64,000 nucleotides of DNA from Jiangella ureilytica (GTDB lineage: Bacteria; Actinomycetota; Actinomycetes; Jiangellales; Jiangellaceae). A model generated the notes under the pieces. That model saw nothing but the letters and a program-made list of their open reading frames with translations, had not been told where the DNA came from and did not search any database. The stretch spans positions 1 to 64,000 of the forward strand of contig NZ_SMKL01000017.1 in assembly GCF_004348545.1 (NCBI RefSeq). The letters run 5' to 3'. A program made the position numbers and the translations under genes. The first letter of the stretch is position 1; the number at the start of each line of letters is the position of its first letter. Positions 9,509-17,511 of this stretch are shown one piece after another.

Positions 9509-10204
9509 GTGCCGCACACCGCGCTGCCGCCCGACGACGTCCTCGCCGGCCTCCTGCTGGCCGGCGACGAGACGGCGTTCGCGCAGGTCGTCGACGCGTG
9601 GTCGCCCGGCATGGTCCGCTTGGCCCGGGTCTACGTGTCCACCGAGGACTCCGCCGCCGAGGTGGTGCAAGAGGCCTGGCTGGCCGTCGTCCGCAGCATC
9701 GCGACGTTCGCCGGCCGGTCGTCGCTGCGCACCTGGGTCTACCGCATCGTCGCCAACATCGCGCGCCGCCGCGGCGGGCGCGAGGCGCGGACGGTCCCGG
9801 CCAGCAGCCTCGGCGCCGGCCCGGGCACCGACGACGCCGGCCCGGGCACCGGCGACACCGGCGGCCCCACCGTCGACCCCGCCCGGTTCGCCGCACCCGG
9901 ACACCCCTTCGCCGGGCACTGGCAGCAGCCGCCGGCGCCCTGGCCCGGCCCCGAGCAGGCGCTGCTGGCGGCCGAGGTCCGAGCCGAGGTGGCCGCCGCG
10001 CTGGCCGGGCTGCCGGCCCGGCAACGGGTCGTCATCACCCTGCGCGACGTGCACGGCTACGACTCCGCCGAAGTGTGCTCGATACTGGAGATCTCGGTGG
10101 CGAACCAGCGGGTGCTGCTGCACCGGGCCCGGGCGGCGGTCCGGCTCCGGCTCGAGCGGTACTTCGACCACGCCGCCGCCCGCGCCGCAGAGGAGGTGCC
10201 ATGA
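9509..10204 (+). CDS. ECF RNA polymerase sigma factor
   Basis: ECF sigma factor of 231 residues. Region 2 spans about residues 15-90 (DETAFAQVVDAW to RTWVYRIVANIARRR) and region 4 about 165-225 (LPARQRVVITLRDVHGYDSAEVCSILEIS). They are joined by an unusually long, Gly/Pro/Thr-rich linker of about 60 residues with repeated GPGTDDAGPGTGDT. The GTG at 9509 puts region 2 at the normal distance from the N-terminus; the upstream open frame is antisense to the exporter. Its stop overlaps the anti-sigma start by four bases, so the pair is a translationally coupled sigma/anti-sigma unit. Confidence 0.88.
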   Translation: MPHTALPPDDVLAGLLLAGDETAFAQVVDAWSPGMVRLARVYVSTEDSAAEVVQEAWLAVVRSIATFAGRSSLRTWVYRIVANIARRRGGREARTVPASSLGAGPGTDDAGPGTGDTGGPTVDPARFAAPGHPFAGHWQQPPAPWPGPEQALLAAEVRAEVAAALAGLPARQRVVITLRDVHGYDSAEVCSILEISVANQRVLLHRARAAVRLRLERYFDHAAARAAEEVP

Positions 10205-10473
10205 CCGATCCGGCCGAGCCGTCGAACGAGCCCGTCGACCACCTCGCCTGCAACGAGCTGGTCGAACTGGTCACCGTCTTCCTCGAGGGCGACCTCGACC
10301 CCGCCACCGAACGGCGCGTGATCGACCACATCTCCCTCTGCGACGGCTGCGACCTCTACGTCGACCAGGTGCGCCAGACCACCGACGTGCTGGCCGGGCT
10401 GTCCGGCGGCGCTCCGCTGTCACCCGCCGACCGCGAGCGGCTGCTGGCGACGTTCCGAGATTCCTCCGGCTGA
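10201..10473 (+). CDS. Zinc-finger (ZAS/zf-HC2) anti-sigma factor
   Basis: Soluble protein of 90 residues. The zinc-binding anti-sigma motif is visible as HISLCDGC (H-x3-C-x2-C, about residues 41-48), after an acidic helix that starts at ELVELVTVFLEGDLD. There is no membrane segment, so it should act in the cytoplasm and may sense redox state or metal through the zinc site. It is coupled to the sigma gene by an ATGA overlap, which makes this sigma factor its likely partner. Confidence 0.87.
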   Translation: MTDPAEPSNEPVDHLACNELVELVTVFLEGDLDPATERRVIDHISLCDGCDLYVDQVRQTTDVLAGLSGGAPLSPADRERLLATFRDSSG

Positions 10474-10544
10474 CTGCGTAACGTTCGGCGGTCCCGCTGA
10501 CACTGCACGGGCAGAGACCCCGTCCGCCGTCACCGGAGACCGCC

Positions 10545-11813
10545 ATGTCGAAGCGACAGTCCCATCCGAGCGCGTTGCGGCGCCGGCTGCGTCCGCTGCA
10601 GCTGGCCGTCACCCTGCAGGGCATCCTGCTCTGGGTGCCGATCGAGAAGCTGTTCCTCGGCGAGATCGGCTTCGACCCGATGACCATCGGCATCATGACC
10701 GCCGTCTACGCCGCCATGGTGCCGTTGATCGAGATCCCCTCCGGCGTGCTGGCCGACCGGTGGAGCCGGCGGTCGGTGCTGCTCGTCGGGACCGCGGGCC
10801 TGGCGGGCGCGGCGCTCATCGGCGGCCTGAGCACGGGCGTCCCGTTGTACCTGGTGAGCGCGATGTCGCTGGGCATCTACTTCGCGATGTCCACGGGCAC
10901 CCTCGACGCCGTGGTCTACGACACCGTGCTCGAGGAGACCGGGAGCAGCGACCTCTTCGAGCGCACCATCGGCCGGGTCCGGCTGATCGAGAGCGTCTCG
11001 CTGGTCTCCAGCTCGCTGGCAGGCGGCTGGCTGGCCGGGCTGCTGTCGCTGCGGGCGACCTACTTCCTGACGGTGCCGTTCATGGTGCTGGCGGCCGTGG
11101 CCCTGCTGCGGTTCCGCGAGCCGCGGCTGCACGAGACCGGCCGGCCGGAGTCGCTGCGCTGCCACCTGGCGCAGACGGCGCGGATCCTCGGCGACCGGGG
11201 GCACGTGCTGCCGATCGTGGCCGCGATCGTGCTGGCGGCGGGCACCACGTCGCTGCTGTTCGAGTTCGGTCCGCTCTGGCTGGTCGCGCTGGCCGTGCCC
11301 GCCGTCGCGTTCGGGCCGTACTGGGCGGCGCTGACGGCGGCGTTCGGCTTCGCCGGCGTGCTGGCGGGACGGGTCCGGCTGGACTCCCCGGCGGTGACGT
11401 CGGCGGCGACGGTGCTGCTGGCCGGGACCGGGCTGGTCCTGACCACGGGCGCGACGGCGGCGCTGATCGTGCCGGCGCAGGTCGTCATGGCGGTGCTCAC
11501 CATCCTCGCCGGCATCCACCTCTCGAAGCTGCTGCACGACGCCGTCCCGTCCACCGTCCGGTCCGGGGTCGCGTCCGGCGTGAGCGCGCTGTCCTGGATG
11601 GCGTTCCTGCCGGTCGCGCTGGTCGCCGGCGCGGTGATCGACGGCGGCGGCGTGCGATCGGCGGGCTGGCTGGTGCTGGCGACGGCGGTCCTGACCGGCG
11701 TGCTCCTGGTCGGGCTGGCCCGCGGGTCGGCGCGCGGCGGCGTCCCTGCGACGGTGAGTGCGGCGGTGGCGCACGAGTGCGTCTCCGAGCCGGAGCTCGT
11801 CGGCGCCGGCTGA
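10545..11813 (+). CDS. MFS transporter
   Basis: Major facilitator protein of 422 residues with about twelve hydrophobic segments. The loop after segment two reads GVLADRWSRRSVL (about residues 68-80), the MFS motif A region. It has the general appearance of drug/metabolite exporters. The short N-terminus is basic (SKRQSHPSALRRRLRP). It is 71 bases after the anti-sigma gene on the same strand, so cotranscription with the sigma pair is possible but not shown. Substrate unknown. Confidence 0.85.
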   Translation: MSKRQSHPSALRRRLRPLQLAVTLQGILLWVPIEKLFLGEIGFDPMTIGIMTAVYAAMVPLIEIPSGVLADRWSRRSVLLVGTAGLAGAALIGGLSTGVPLYLVSAMSLGIYFAMSTGTLDAVVYDTVLEETGSSDLFERTIGRVRLIESVSLVSSSLAGGWLAGLLSLRATYFLTVPFMVLAAVALLRFREPRLHETGRPESLRCHLAQTARILGDRGHVLPIVAAIVLAAGTTSLLFEFGPLWLVALAVPAVAFGPYWAALTAAFGFAGVLAGRVRLDSPAVTSAATVLLAGTGLVLTTGATAALIVPAQVVMAVLTILAGIHLSKLLHDAVPSTVRSGVASGVSALSWMAFLPVALVAGAVIDGGGVRSAGWLVLATAVLTGVLLVGLARGSARGGVPATVSAAVAHECVSEPELVGAG

Positions 11814-11862
11814 CGTCCGAAACCTTCAAGCACCGCGGGGCGGCGCGCGGGAGCATGGCGGT

Positions 11863-12783
11863 ATGGATCTCACCGCTGCTTCCGCGTTCATGGCCGGGCA
11901 CGCCCGCCAGCTCGACCGGCGACGGCTCGAGCTGCTGACCGGCACCGGCGACCGTCGCGCGACTCTCGCGGCCCTCGCCGGCTACCGCAATTCCGACGGC
12001 GGCTTCGGCTGGGGCCTCGAGCCGGACCTGCGCTCGCCGGAGAGCCAGCCGCCGGCCGCGCTGCACGCGTTCGAGGTGCTGGCCGAGACCGGTCCCGGCG
12101 ACGGCGACCTGGCCGGCCCGCTGTGCGACTGGCTGGCGACGGTGACGCTGCCCGACGGCGGGCTGCCGTTCGCGCTGCCGGTCAGGGTGCCGGCCGGCAC
12201 GTCGCGCTGGTGGATCGGCGCCGACCCGGCGGAGTCGTCGCTGCAGATCACCTCGGCCGTCGCCGGCCAGGCCCAGCGCGCCGCCCGGCTCGACCCCGTC
12301 GTCGCCGCGCACCCGTGGCTGGAGCGCGCCACCGACTTCTGCCTGCGGGCCATCGCCGCGACCGAGCGGCCGCGCGCCCACGAGCTGATGTTCTCACTGG
12401 TGTTCCTCGACGCCGTCCACGACAGCCGGCCCGAGGCCGCCGCGCAGCTGGAGCGGCTGGGTGCGCTGGTGCCGTCGGACGGCGGCATCCCCGTCGAGGG
12501 CGGCATCGAGGGCGAGGCGATGCACCTGCTCGACCTGTCGCCGGAGCCCGGCCGGCCGCTGCGCGCGCTGCTCGACCCCGCCGCCGTCGAGAAGGACCTC
12601 GACCGGCTGGAGGCGCTGCAGCAGGACGACGGCGGCTGGGTCGTCGACTTCGACTCGTCGTCGGCGGCCGGTGCGCTGGAGTGGCGCGGCTACCAGACGG
12701 TGTGGGCGATCCGGATCCTGCTCGCCCACGGCCGCCGCCCGGCCGCCGTCACCACCGCCTCCGCCGTCAGGCCGGACGCCTGA
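11863..12783 (+). CDS. Prenyltransferase/squalene-cyclase-fold repeat protein
   Basis: Protein of 306 residues built from alpha/alpha-barrel repeats of the terpenoid cyclase type. Repeat hallmarks are NSDGGFGWGLEPDL (about residue 45), PDGGLPFALP (about 97) and QQDDGGWVVDFD (about 255), the QxxDGGW-type QW motif. There is no DxDD cyclase motif and no obvious signal peptide, so it may be a binding or structural relative rather than a cyclase. Such proteins are common and uncharacterised in actinobacteria. The ATG at 11863 is chosen because upstream sequence overlaps the MFS gene. It overlaps the convergent methyltransferase by 17 bases. Confidence 0.75.
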   Translation: MDLTAASAFMAGHARQLDRRRLELLTGTGDRRATLAALAGYRNSDGGFGWGLEPDLRSPESQPPAALHAFEVLAETGPGDGDLAGPLCDWLATVTLPDGGLPFALPVRVPAGTSRWWIGADPAESSLQITSAVAGQAQRAARLDPVVAAHPWLERATDFCLRAIAATERPRAHELMFSLVFLDAVHDSRPEAAAQLERLGALVPSDGGIPVEGGIEGEAMHLLDLSPEPGRPLRALLDPAAVEKDLDRLEALQQDDGGWVVDFDSSSAAGALEWRGYQTVWAIRILLAHGRRPAAVTTASAVRPDA

Positions 12784-13477
12784 TGCAGGTGTAGGCGCCG
12801 AACAGCCCGCCGTCGTCGTAGGAGACGTCGGCGATGTCGAAGCCGGCGTGGTCGAGCATGGGCTCGAGCAGCCAGCGGAACGTGCTGTGCTCGGTGCGCA
12901 CGTGCTCGGCGTAGTCGGCGCCGGTGTAGCCCTGGGACGGGTCGTCGGCGCCGCCGGTCACCCAGCCGTCCATGATCTGCTCGGTCGACTCGGACGGGAA
13001 GTCGTAGATCAGGTCGCGCAGCCGGAGCACACCGCCCGGCCGCAGCACCCGTGCGATGCGGTGCAGCGCGACGACCTTCCAGAAATCGGGCAGCTGGTGC
13101 AGCGCGTGCCGGGTGTACACGGCGTCGGCGGGCTCGCCCACGTGGGCGTAGCCGAGGAAGCCGGCCTGCACCAGCTCCAGCGTGACGCCCTCGGCCTCGG
13201 CCCGCGACCGCAGGTACCCGAGCATCGCGGGCGAGACGTCGACGGCCACGACCCGGCGGAACCGGCGGGCGGCCGGTACGGCGAACTGGCCGGTGCCGGC
13301 GCCGAGGTCGACCACGGACTCGACGCCGTACGAGGCCAGCAGGTCCAGGTCCGGCGCCGGGTCGGGGTGGCCCTGCTTGCCGTCGAAGCCGGCGACGAAC
13401 TCGGGGTCGAGGTGTTCCGGCCCGGCGTGGGCGGCCTCGTCGAGCATCCAGGACGGTGGCATGTGCCCGATGGTCAC
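12767..13477 (-). CDS. Class I SAM-dependent methyltransferase
   Basis: Methyltransferase of 236 residues with motif I VVDLGAGTG (about 55-63), an acidic strand end VVAVDVS (about 75-81), and the post-motif region VLRPGGVLRLRDL (about 143-155). Methyltransf_25/31 type; the acceptor is unknown. It converges on the terpenoid-cyclase-fold gene with a 17-base overlap. Upstream lies about 200 bp of apparently decayed DNA. Confidence 0.87.
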   Translation of the reverse strand: MTIGHMPPSWMLDEAAHAGPEHLDPEFVAGFDGKQGHPDPAPDLDLLASYGVESVVDLGAGTGQFAVPAARRFRRVVAVDVSPAMLGYLRSRAEAEGVTLELVQAGFLGYAHVGEPADAVYTRHALHQLPDFWKVVALHRIARVLRPGGVLRLRDLIYDFPSESTEQIMDGWVTGGADDPSQGYTGADYAEHVRTEHSTFRWLLEPMLDHAGFDIADVSYDDGGLFGAYTCIRRPA

Positions 13478-13556
13478 ATGCGACCGCGGCCGGCCGCACC
13501 GGGATTTCCGGGCGGCCGGCCGCGGCCTGGGGGGCGCTTGCGCAGATGAGCGGCGG

Positions 13557-13700
13557 TCAGGACCCGCTGGTGATCTCGTTCAGCCGGTCGATGTGCTCCT
13601 GCGCGTTCTCCCGGGTGATCTGCGGGGAGTCGACGACGGGTGTCCGATCTCGTCGGTGCGGTTCAGGCCGGTGCCGGGTGAGCACGACGTCATCGAGCTG
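13557..13700 (-). pseudogene. C-terminal remnant of a probable ABC sugar-binding protein gene
   Basis: Reading the minus strand, the frame ending at the TGA at 13557-13559 gives PVVDSPQITRENAQEHIDR followed by LNEITSGS. This resembles the C-terminal helix of periplasmic sugar-binding proteins (a TPV(V/I)D...IT..N.....DR pattern). An adjacent frame just upstream carries GLNRTDEI, which would also fit such a protein, suggesting a frameshift. No start, signal peptide or full domain remains. It abuts the 3' end of the MmyB-type gene, whose C-terminal tail looks non-homologous, so a deletion junction near 13690-13760 is likely. Confidence 0.45.
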
Positions 13701-14601
13701 ATCCGGACGACGTGACGTTCGTCGCCCGGGACGCGTCCGGCTCGGCTCCGGCCGGACCGGACGCGTTCGCGCCGCCGGGGGCGATGGTGCTGCTGAGCAG
13801 GGCGAGCGCCTGCTCGGACGGGCTGCCGGGCTCGGCGTGGTAGGCGATGACCAGCTGGCCGGGCGCGCTGGTGACGGCCAGCGTCTCGTAGTCGAGCGTG
13901 AGCTGGCCGACCATCGGGTGCCGGAACCGCTTCGTCCCGGAGACCTTCGCGCGGACGTCGTGGCGGGCCCAGAGCCGGCGGAACACGTCGCTCTTCAGTG
14001 ACAGCTCGCCGACCAGCTCGGTGAGTCGCGGGTCGTCGAGGTCGGCGCCCGCCGCGGCGCGCAGGCTGGCGGCGGTGTCGACGGCGACCGCGTCCCAGTC
14101 GGGGTAGATGTCGCGGGCGGCGGGGTCGAGGAAGAACGCCCGGACCTGGTTGACGCCGGCCTGCAGGCAGGAGTTGAGCGCGGTGGCCAGCGGGTTGGCC
14201 GCCAGCACGTCGAGGTAGCGGCCGACGACCAGTGCCGGCGTGAACGTCCAGCTCTGGATCAGCCGCTCCGCGCCCGGGCTCACGCGCTCCGGCCGGGGCT
14301 GCGGGCGACGGCGGCGGCTCACCGGCCGGGCCAGCTCGCGCACGTGGGCCACGGCGTCGTCGTCGAGCCCGAGCACCCCGGCCAGGGCCTCGATGACCTG
14401 CTCGGACGGGTGCTTGTCGCGGCCCTGCTCGAGGCGGACGTAGTAGTCGGCGCTGACCCCGGCCAGCATCGCGACCTCTTCGCGGCGCAGTCCCGGCACC
14501 CGCCGGCGGCCGAACCCGTCGGGCAGCCCGACGTCGGCCGGCTGAGCCAGCTCGCGCCGCGCCCGCAGGTACTCGCCGAGCCGGTTGTCGCCGTCCGCCA
14601 T
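13690..14601 (-). CDS. Helix-turn-helix regulator with MmyB-like ligand-binding domain
   Basis: XRE/MmyB-type regulator of 303 residues. The N-terminal HTH (about 8-75) contains RREEVAMLAGVSADYYVRLEQG; the C-terminal MmyB PAS-like domain (about 105-270) contains ANPLATAL and PDWDAVAVDTAASLRAAAG. Members often regulate a divergent SDR, and here an SDR starts 117 bases away in the opposite direction, so it is the probable target. The last 30 or so residues (Gly/Ala/Ser-rich, ending SSGSAR) are not family-like and run into a gene remnant, which suggests that the original end was lost. Confidence 0.88.
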   Translation of the reverse strand: MADGDNRLGEYLRARRELAQPADVGLPDGFGRRRVPGLRREEVAMLAGVSADYYVRLEQGRDKHPSEQVIEALAGVLGLDDDAVAHVRELARPVSRRRRPQPRPERVSPGAERLIQSWTFTPALVVGRYLDVLAANPLATALNSCLQAGVNQVRAFFLDPAARDIYPDWDAVAVDTAASLRAAAGADLDDPRLTELVGELSLKSDVFRRLWARHDVRAKVSGTKRFRHPMVGQLTLDYETLAVTSAPGQLVIAYHAEPGSPSEQALALLSSTIAPGGANASGPAGAEPDASRATNVTSSGSAR

Positions 14602-14718
14602 GGTCCCGAGCCTAGGCGCTGCGCCGCCGGCCGTGGGTGGCCGTGCGACTCCCAGGGTCTGTTCTCCTGGTCGTCGGGGGAGCTGGTTGGGTTCCGCTTC
14701 CGGCCGCAGCCTGGGTGC

Positions 14719-15474
14719 ATGACAACTTCCACCGAAGGACCCCTGACCGGCCGCGTCGCGGTCGTCACCGGAGCCACGAGCGGGATCGGCGGCGCCACGG
14801 CCCGCAGGCTGGCCGCCGACGGTGCCGCCGTCGCCGTGGTGGGCCGCCGCGAGGACCGGCTCAAGGCCCTCGCCACCGAGATCGGCGCCTTCGCGGTGCC
14901 GGTCGACATCACCGACCAGGACGCCGTCGCCGCCGCGGCCGGGATCGTCCGCGCCGAGCTGGGCCGCGTCGACCTCGTCGTCGCCAACGCAGGCGTCATG
15001 CTGGCCGCGCCGTTCGAGTCGGCCGACACCCGCGAGTGGGACCAGATGATCGGCACGAACATCACGGGGCTGCTGCACACCGGCCGCGCGTTCGCCGCCG
15101 ACCTCATCGCCGCCGCAGCCGACGGTGGCGCGGCCGACCTGGTGCACGTCGGCTCCGTCGGCGGTCATCTGGTGTTCCCGCAGTACGCCGTCTACGGCGC
15201 CACCAAGGCGGCCGTGGCGCAGCTGACCCGGAACCTGCGGGCCGAGCTCGGCCCGCGCAAGGTCCGGGTCAAGAACGTCGAGCCCGGCTTCGTCGGCACC
15301 GAGCTCGGTGACGGCATGCAGCACGACGGCAACCGCGAGCGGCTGGTGCAGTGGCGCGAGTCGATGGAGATCCTGGTGTCCGAGGACATCGCCGACGTGA
15401 TCGCCTACGCCGTCGCCGCTCCGCCGCGGGTCAACCTGGCCGAGCTGGTCGTCGTCCCCGTCGAGCAGGGCTGA
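14719..15474 (+). CDS. SDR family oxidoreductase (MmyB-regulated type)
   Basis: Classical short-chain dehydrogenase of 251 residues. The cofactor motif is TGATSGIG (about 18-25), NAG follows at about 93, the catalytic Tyr and Lys are in YAVYGATK (about 152-159), and the Ser is in VGSVGG. GRREDR after the second strand suggests NADP preference. It is divergent from the MmyB-type regulator, a pairing widespread in actinobacteria and thought to be regulatory. Substrate unknown. The ATG at 14719 is followed directly by the Rossmann fold. Confidence 0.9.
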   Translation: MTTSTEGPLTGRVAVVTGATSGIGGATARRLAADGAAVAVVGRREDRLKALATEIGAFAVPVDITDQDAVAAAAGIVRAELGRVDLVVANAGVMLAAPFESADTREWDQMIGTNITGLLHTGRAFAADLIAAAADGGAADLVHVGSVGGHLVFPQYAVYGATKAAVAQLTRNLRAELGPRKVRVKNVEPGFVGTELGDGMQHDGNRERLVQWRESMEILVSEDIADVIAYAVAAPPRVNLAELVVVPVEQG

Positions 15475-15488
15475 GCGCTGCGAACGCG

Positions 15489-16253
15489 TCAGGACGTTCG
15501 GCTGGACGCCAGGCCTGCGATCGAATCGGCGGCCTGGCGCAACCGCGCGACCACCGTCTCCTCGGTCTCGTCGTGGACGCGGGCCACTGGGACGGCGCAG
15601 CTGAGCGCATCGTGCGGCGGCTCGGCCGTTCGCAACGCCACCGCGAAGCCCTTGATCCCCTCGCTGTTCTCCTCGTTGTCGACGGCGTATCCCCGCTCCC
15701 GCGTCAACGCCAGATCCGCCCGCAACTCCGCGAGATCGGTCTTCGTGTGCGGCGTCAGGCGAGTGAGCGGCTGGGAGAGATGCTCCCGCAGCCGGTCGTC
15801 GGGCAGCTCGGCGAGGATCGACTTGCCCAGCGCCGTCGTGAAGGCGGGCAGGTGCCGGCCGATGGCGGAGAACAGCCGCAGCGGGTGGACCGACTCGCGC
15901 TTGTCGAGGTAGACGATCGACGTGCCGTCGAGCCGGCCGAGGTGCACGGTCTCGCCGGTCTCGGCGGCCAGCTGGTCCAGCGCCGACGCCGCCAGTGCCA
16001 CCAGGGTGTCGGACTCGACGTACGAGCGGCCGACCAAAAGCGCGTGCAGGCCGATGCGGAATCGCCCACTGGCCTCGTCGGACTCGATCCAGCCGCGGCC
16101 GGTCAGGGTCCAGAGCAGTGCGTGCAGCGTGCTCTTCGGAATGTCGAGCGTGCTCGACAGTTCCGCGAGCGTCTGCGGCCGTTCGCTGCGGGCCAGCAGT
16201 TCGACGACGTCCAGTGCGCGGTCCACCGAGCGCACGACCTTGGAACCGGGCAC
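15489..16253 (-). CDS. IclR family transcriptional regulator
   Basis: Regulator of 254 residues. The winged helix (about 6-68) contains TLAELSSTLDIPKSTLHALLWTL and the effector-binding domain (about 80-248) contains FTTALGKSILA and ENSEGIKGFAVAL. The GTG start at 16253 gives the usual IclR N-terminus (KVVRSVDRALDVVELLA). IclR proteins usually repress a divergent catabolic gene. Here the divergent position holds only a decayed reading frame and then the NAS-like gene, so this regulator may be orphaned or may now act on the NAS-like unit. Confidence 0.9.
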   Translation of the reverse strand: MPGSKVVRSVDRALDVVELLARSERPQTLAELSSTLDIPKSTLHALLWTLTGRGWIESDEASGRFRIGLHALLVGRSYVESDTLVALAASALDQLAAETGETVHLGRLDGTSIVYLDKRESVHPLRLFSAIGRHLPAFTTALGKSILAELPDDRLREHLSQPLTRLTPHTKTDLAELRADLALTRERGYAVDNEENSEGIKGFAVALRTAEPPHDALSCAVPVARVHDETEETVVARLRQAADSIAGLASSRTS

Positions 16254-16295
16254 GGCACCCCCTCTCCCCGTCGGTTCGGACTCGTCGTGTCGTGG

Positions 16296-16345
16296 CGAAA
16301 GTTCGATCTTCGCAGATTTTCGCTGCCAAAGCGAACTTTTGTTCG
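16296..16345. promoter_or_regulatory. Candidate IclR operator region
   Basis: Two palindromes stand 26 bases apart: CGAA-AG-TTCG (16296-16305) and CGAAC-TTTT-GTTCG (16332-16345). The longer arms AAAGTTCG (16298-16305) and CGAACTTT (16332-16339) are also complementary to each other. The stretch is A/T-rich against its surroundings and lies 43-92 bases upstream of the IclR start. This fits autoregulation and control of a divergent promoter. Confidence 0.5.
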
Positions 16346-16377
16346 TATCTGGGAATACCGGACACGACCCGGGCGCG

Positions 16378-16628
16378 ATGACGTCGTGGACCGAGACGTT
16401 CGAGCGGCTCACGACACGTACAGCAGCACGATCGGCCGGCCGGCGGTCTTCCGCGCCTCGCTGGTCGACGCCGCCGCGACGTGCCCGCCGCCGTCGGCTA
16501 CCGCCTCGAGCGCGTCGTCGGCCGGGCCTTCCGGCCGGCGACGGGGGACGACGCCGGCCCGCCTCCGCGGGCGCCCGGCGACCCTCCGGGTGATCTTCGC
16601 TCGTTCGGCCACGGCGGGGCGGTGAGAT
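16378..16628. other. Decayed intergenic stretch between IclR and NAS-like genes
   Basis: An ATG at 16378 on the plus strand opens a plausible start (MTSWTETFERLT) in the position where IclR regulators usually have a divergent target, but after about 12 codons the frame turns into low-quality Arg-rich sequence. On the minus strand, the segment around 16409-16460 reads EARKTAGRPIVLLYVS and a stop, which looks like the true C-terminus of an unidentified protein. The simplest reading is two truncated genes joined by deletion. No intact gene is seen here. Confidence 0.35.
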
Positions 16629-17510
16629 GTGGGACCATCGATCGCGATGAACATGAGTCTCACTAGCAACAAATTCGGTCAAACCGACCTGGCCGACCCC
16701 GGCCGGCCCACGGCCGAGGACATTACTGCGTCGGTGGGCGACGTGTACCGCGAACTGGCGAGCCGCGACGATCTTCGTCCCGGACTCGAGGTCGACGGCC
16801 TCTTCGACCGCCTGGTCCGGCTCGTTCTCACCGCTCCCGCCGAGACGGTGCCGGCGGTCCTCGACGACATCGAGATGCGGCACCTCGCCCCGCGGCTGCG
16901 CGCCCTGTGCGCCCGCGGCGAGGGCGAGCTCGAGCACGCCTGGGCGAACCGGATCGTCGCCGCCCGCTCGGCACGCGACGAACTGCTGAGGTTCCCGTAC
17001 GCCGGCAACTACCGGCGGCTCAGCCGCATGGAGGTCGGCATGCTGGCGTCGGCGTTGCCGCCGAGGGTGCGGTCGCTGGCGTTCGTCGGCTCCGGCCCGC
17101 TGCCGCTGAGCTCGCTGTACCTCGCCGCCGAGCTCGAGGTCCACGTGGACAACTTCGACCGCGACCCGGTGGCGCTCGCGGCCGGCGCCCGGGTGGCGGC
17201 GGCGCTCGGCCACGACGCACTCTGCTTCCGCGAGGCCGACGTGCTGGACGCGGACCTGTCCGGCTACGACGTGGTCGTGCTGGCCGCGCTGGTCGGCGAC
17301 ACCCCCGAGGCGAAGCGGCGGATCCTCGGCCGGCTCGCGCGGACCATGCGGCCGGGCGCGATCCTGCTCGCCCGCAGCGCCCGCGGCCTGCGCACGCTGC
17401 TCTACCCGCCGATCGACCGGACCGCGCTCGACGGGTTCGAGCTCCTGACGGAGGTGCACCCGGTGAACGACGTCATCAACTCGGCGATCCTGGCCCGGGC
17501 AGGGGGCTGA
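16629..17510 (+). CDS. Nicotianamine synthase-like protein
   Basis: SAM-using enzyme of 293 residues (GTG 16629; ATG 16647 would give 287). The Rossmann half matches plant and bacterial nicotianamine synthases closely: LAFVGSGPLPLSSLYLA (about 157-173), VDNFDRDP (about 182-189), YDVVVLAALVGD (about 218-229), LARSARGLRTLLYPP (about 250-264) and HPVNDVINSAILAR at the end. NAS enzymes transfer the aminobutyrate of SAM to an amine, building metal chelators (nicotianamine, staphylopine family) or cyclising it. It is one base from the ATP-grasp gene, so the two form a unit. No opine dehydrogenase, histidine racemase or metallophore transporter is nearby, which sets it apart from the Cnt systems. 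Family call strong, product unknown. Confidence 0.87.
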   Translation: MGPSIAMNMSLTSNKFGQTDLADPGRPTAEDITASVGDVYRELASRDDLRPGLEVDGLFDRLVRLVLTAPAETVPAVLDDIEMRHLAPRLRALCARGEGELEHAWANRIVAARSARDELLRFPYAGNYRRLSRMEVGMLASALPPRVRSLAFVGSGPLPLSSLYLAAELEVHVDNFDRDPVALAAGARVAAALGHDALCFREADVLDADLSGYDVVVLAALVGDTPEAKRRILGRLARTMRPGAILLARSARGLRTLLYPPIDRTALDGFELLTEVHPVNDVINSAILARAGG

Positions 17511-17511
17511 C

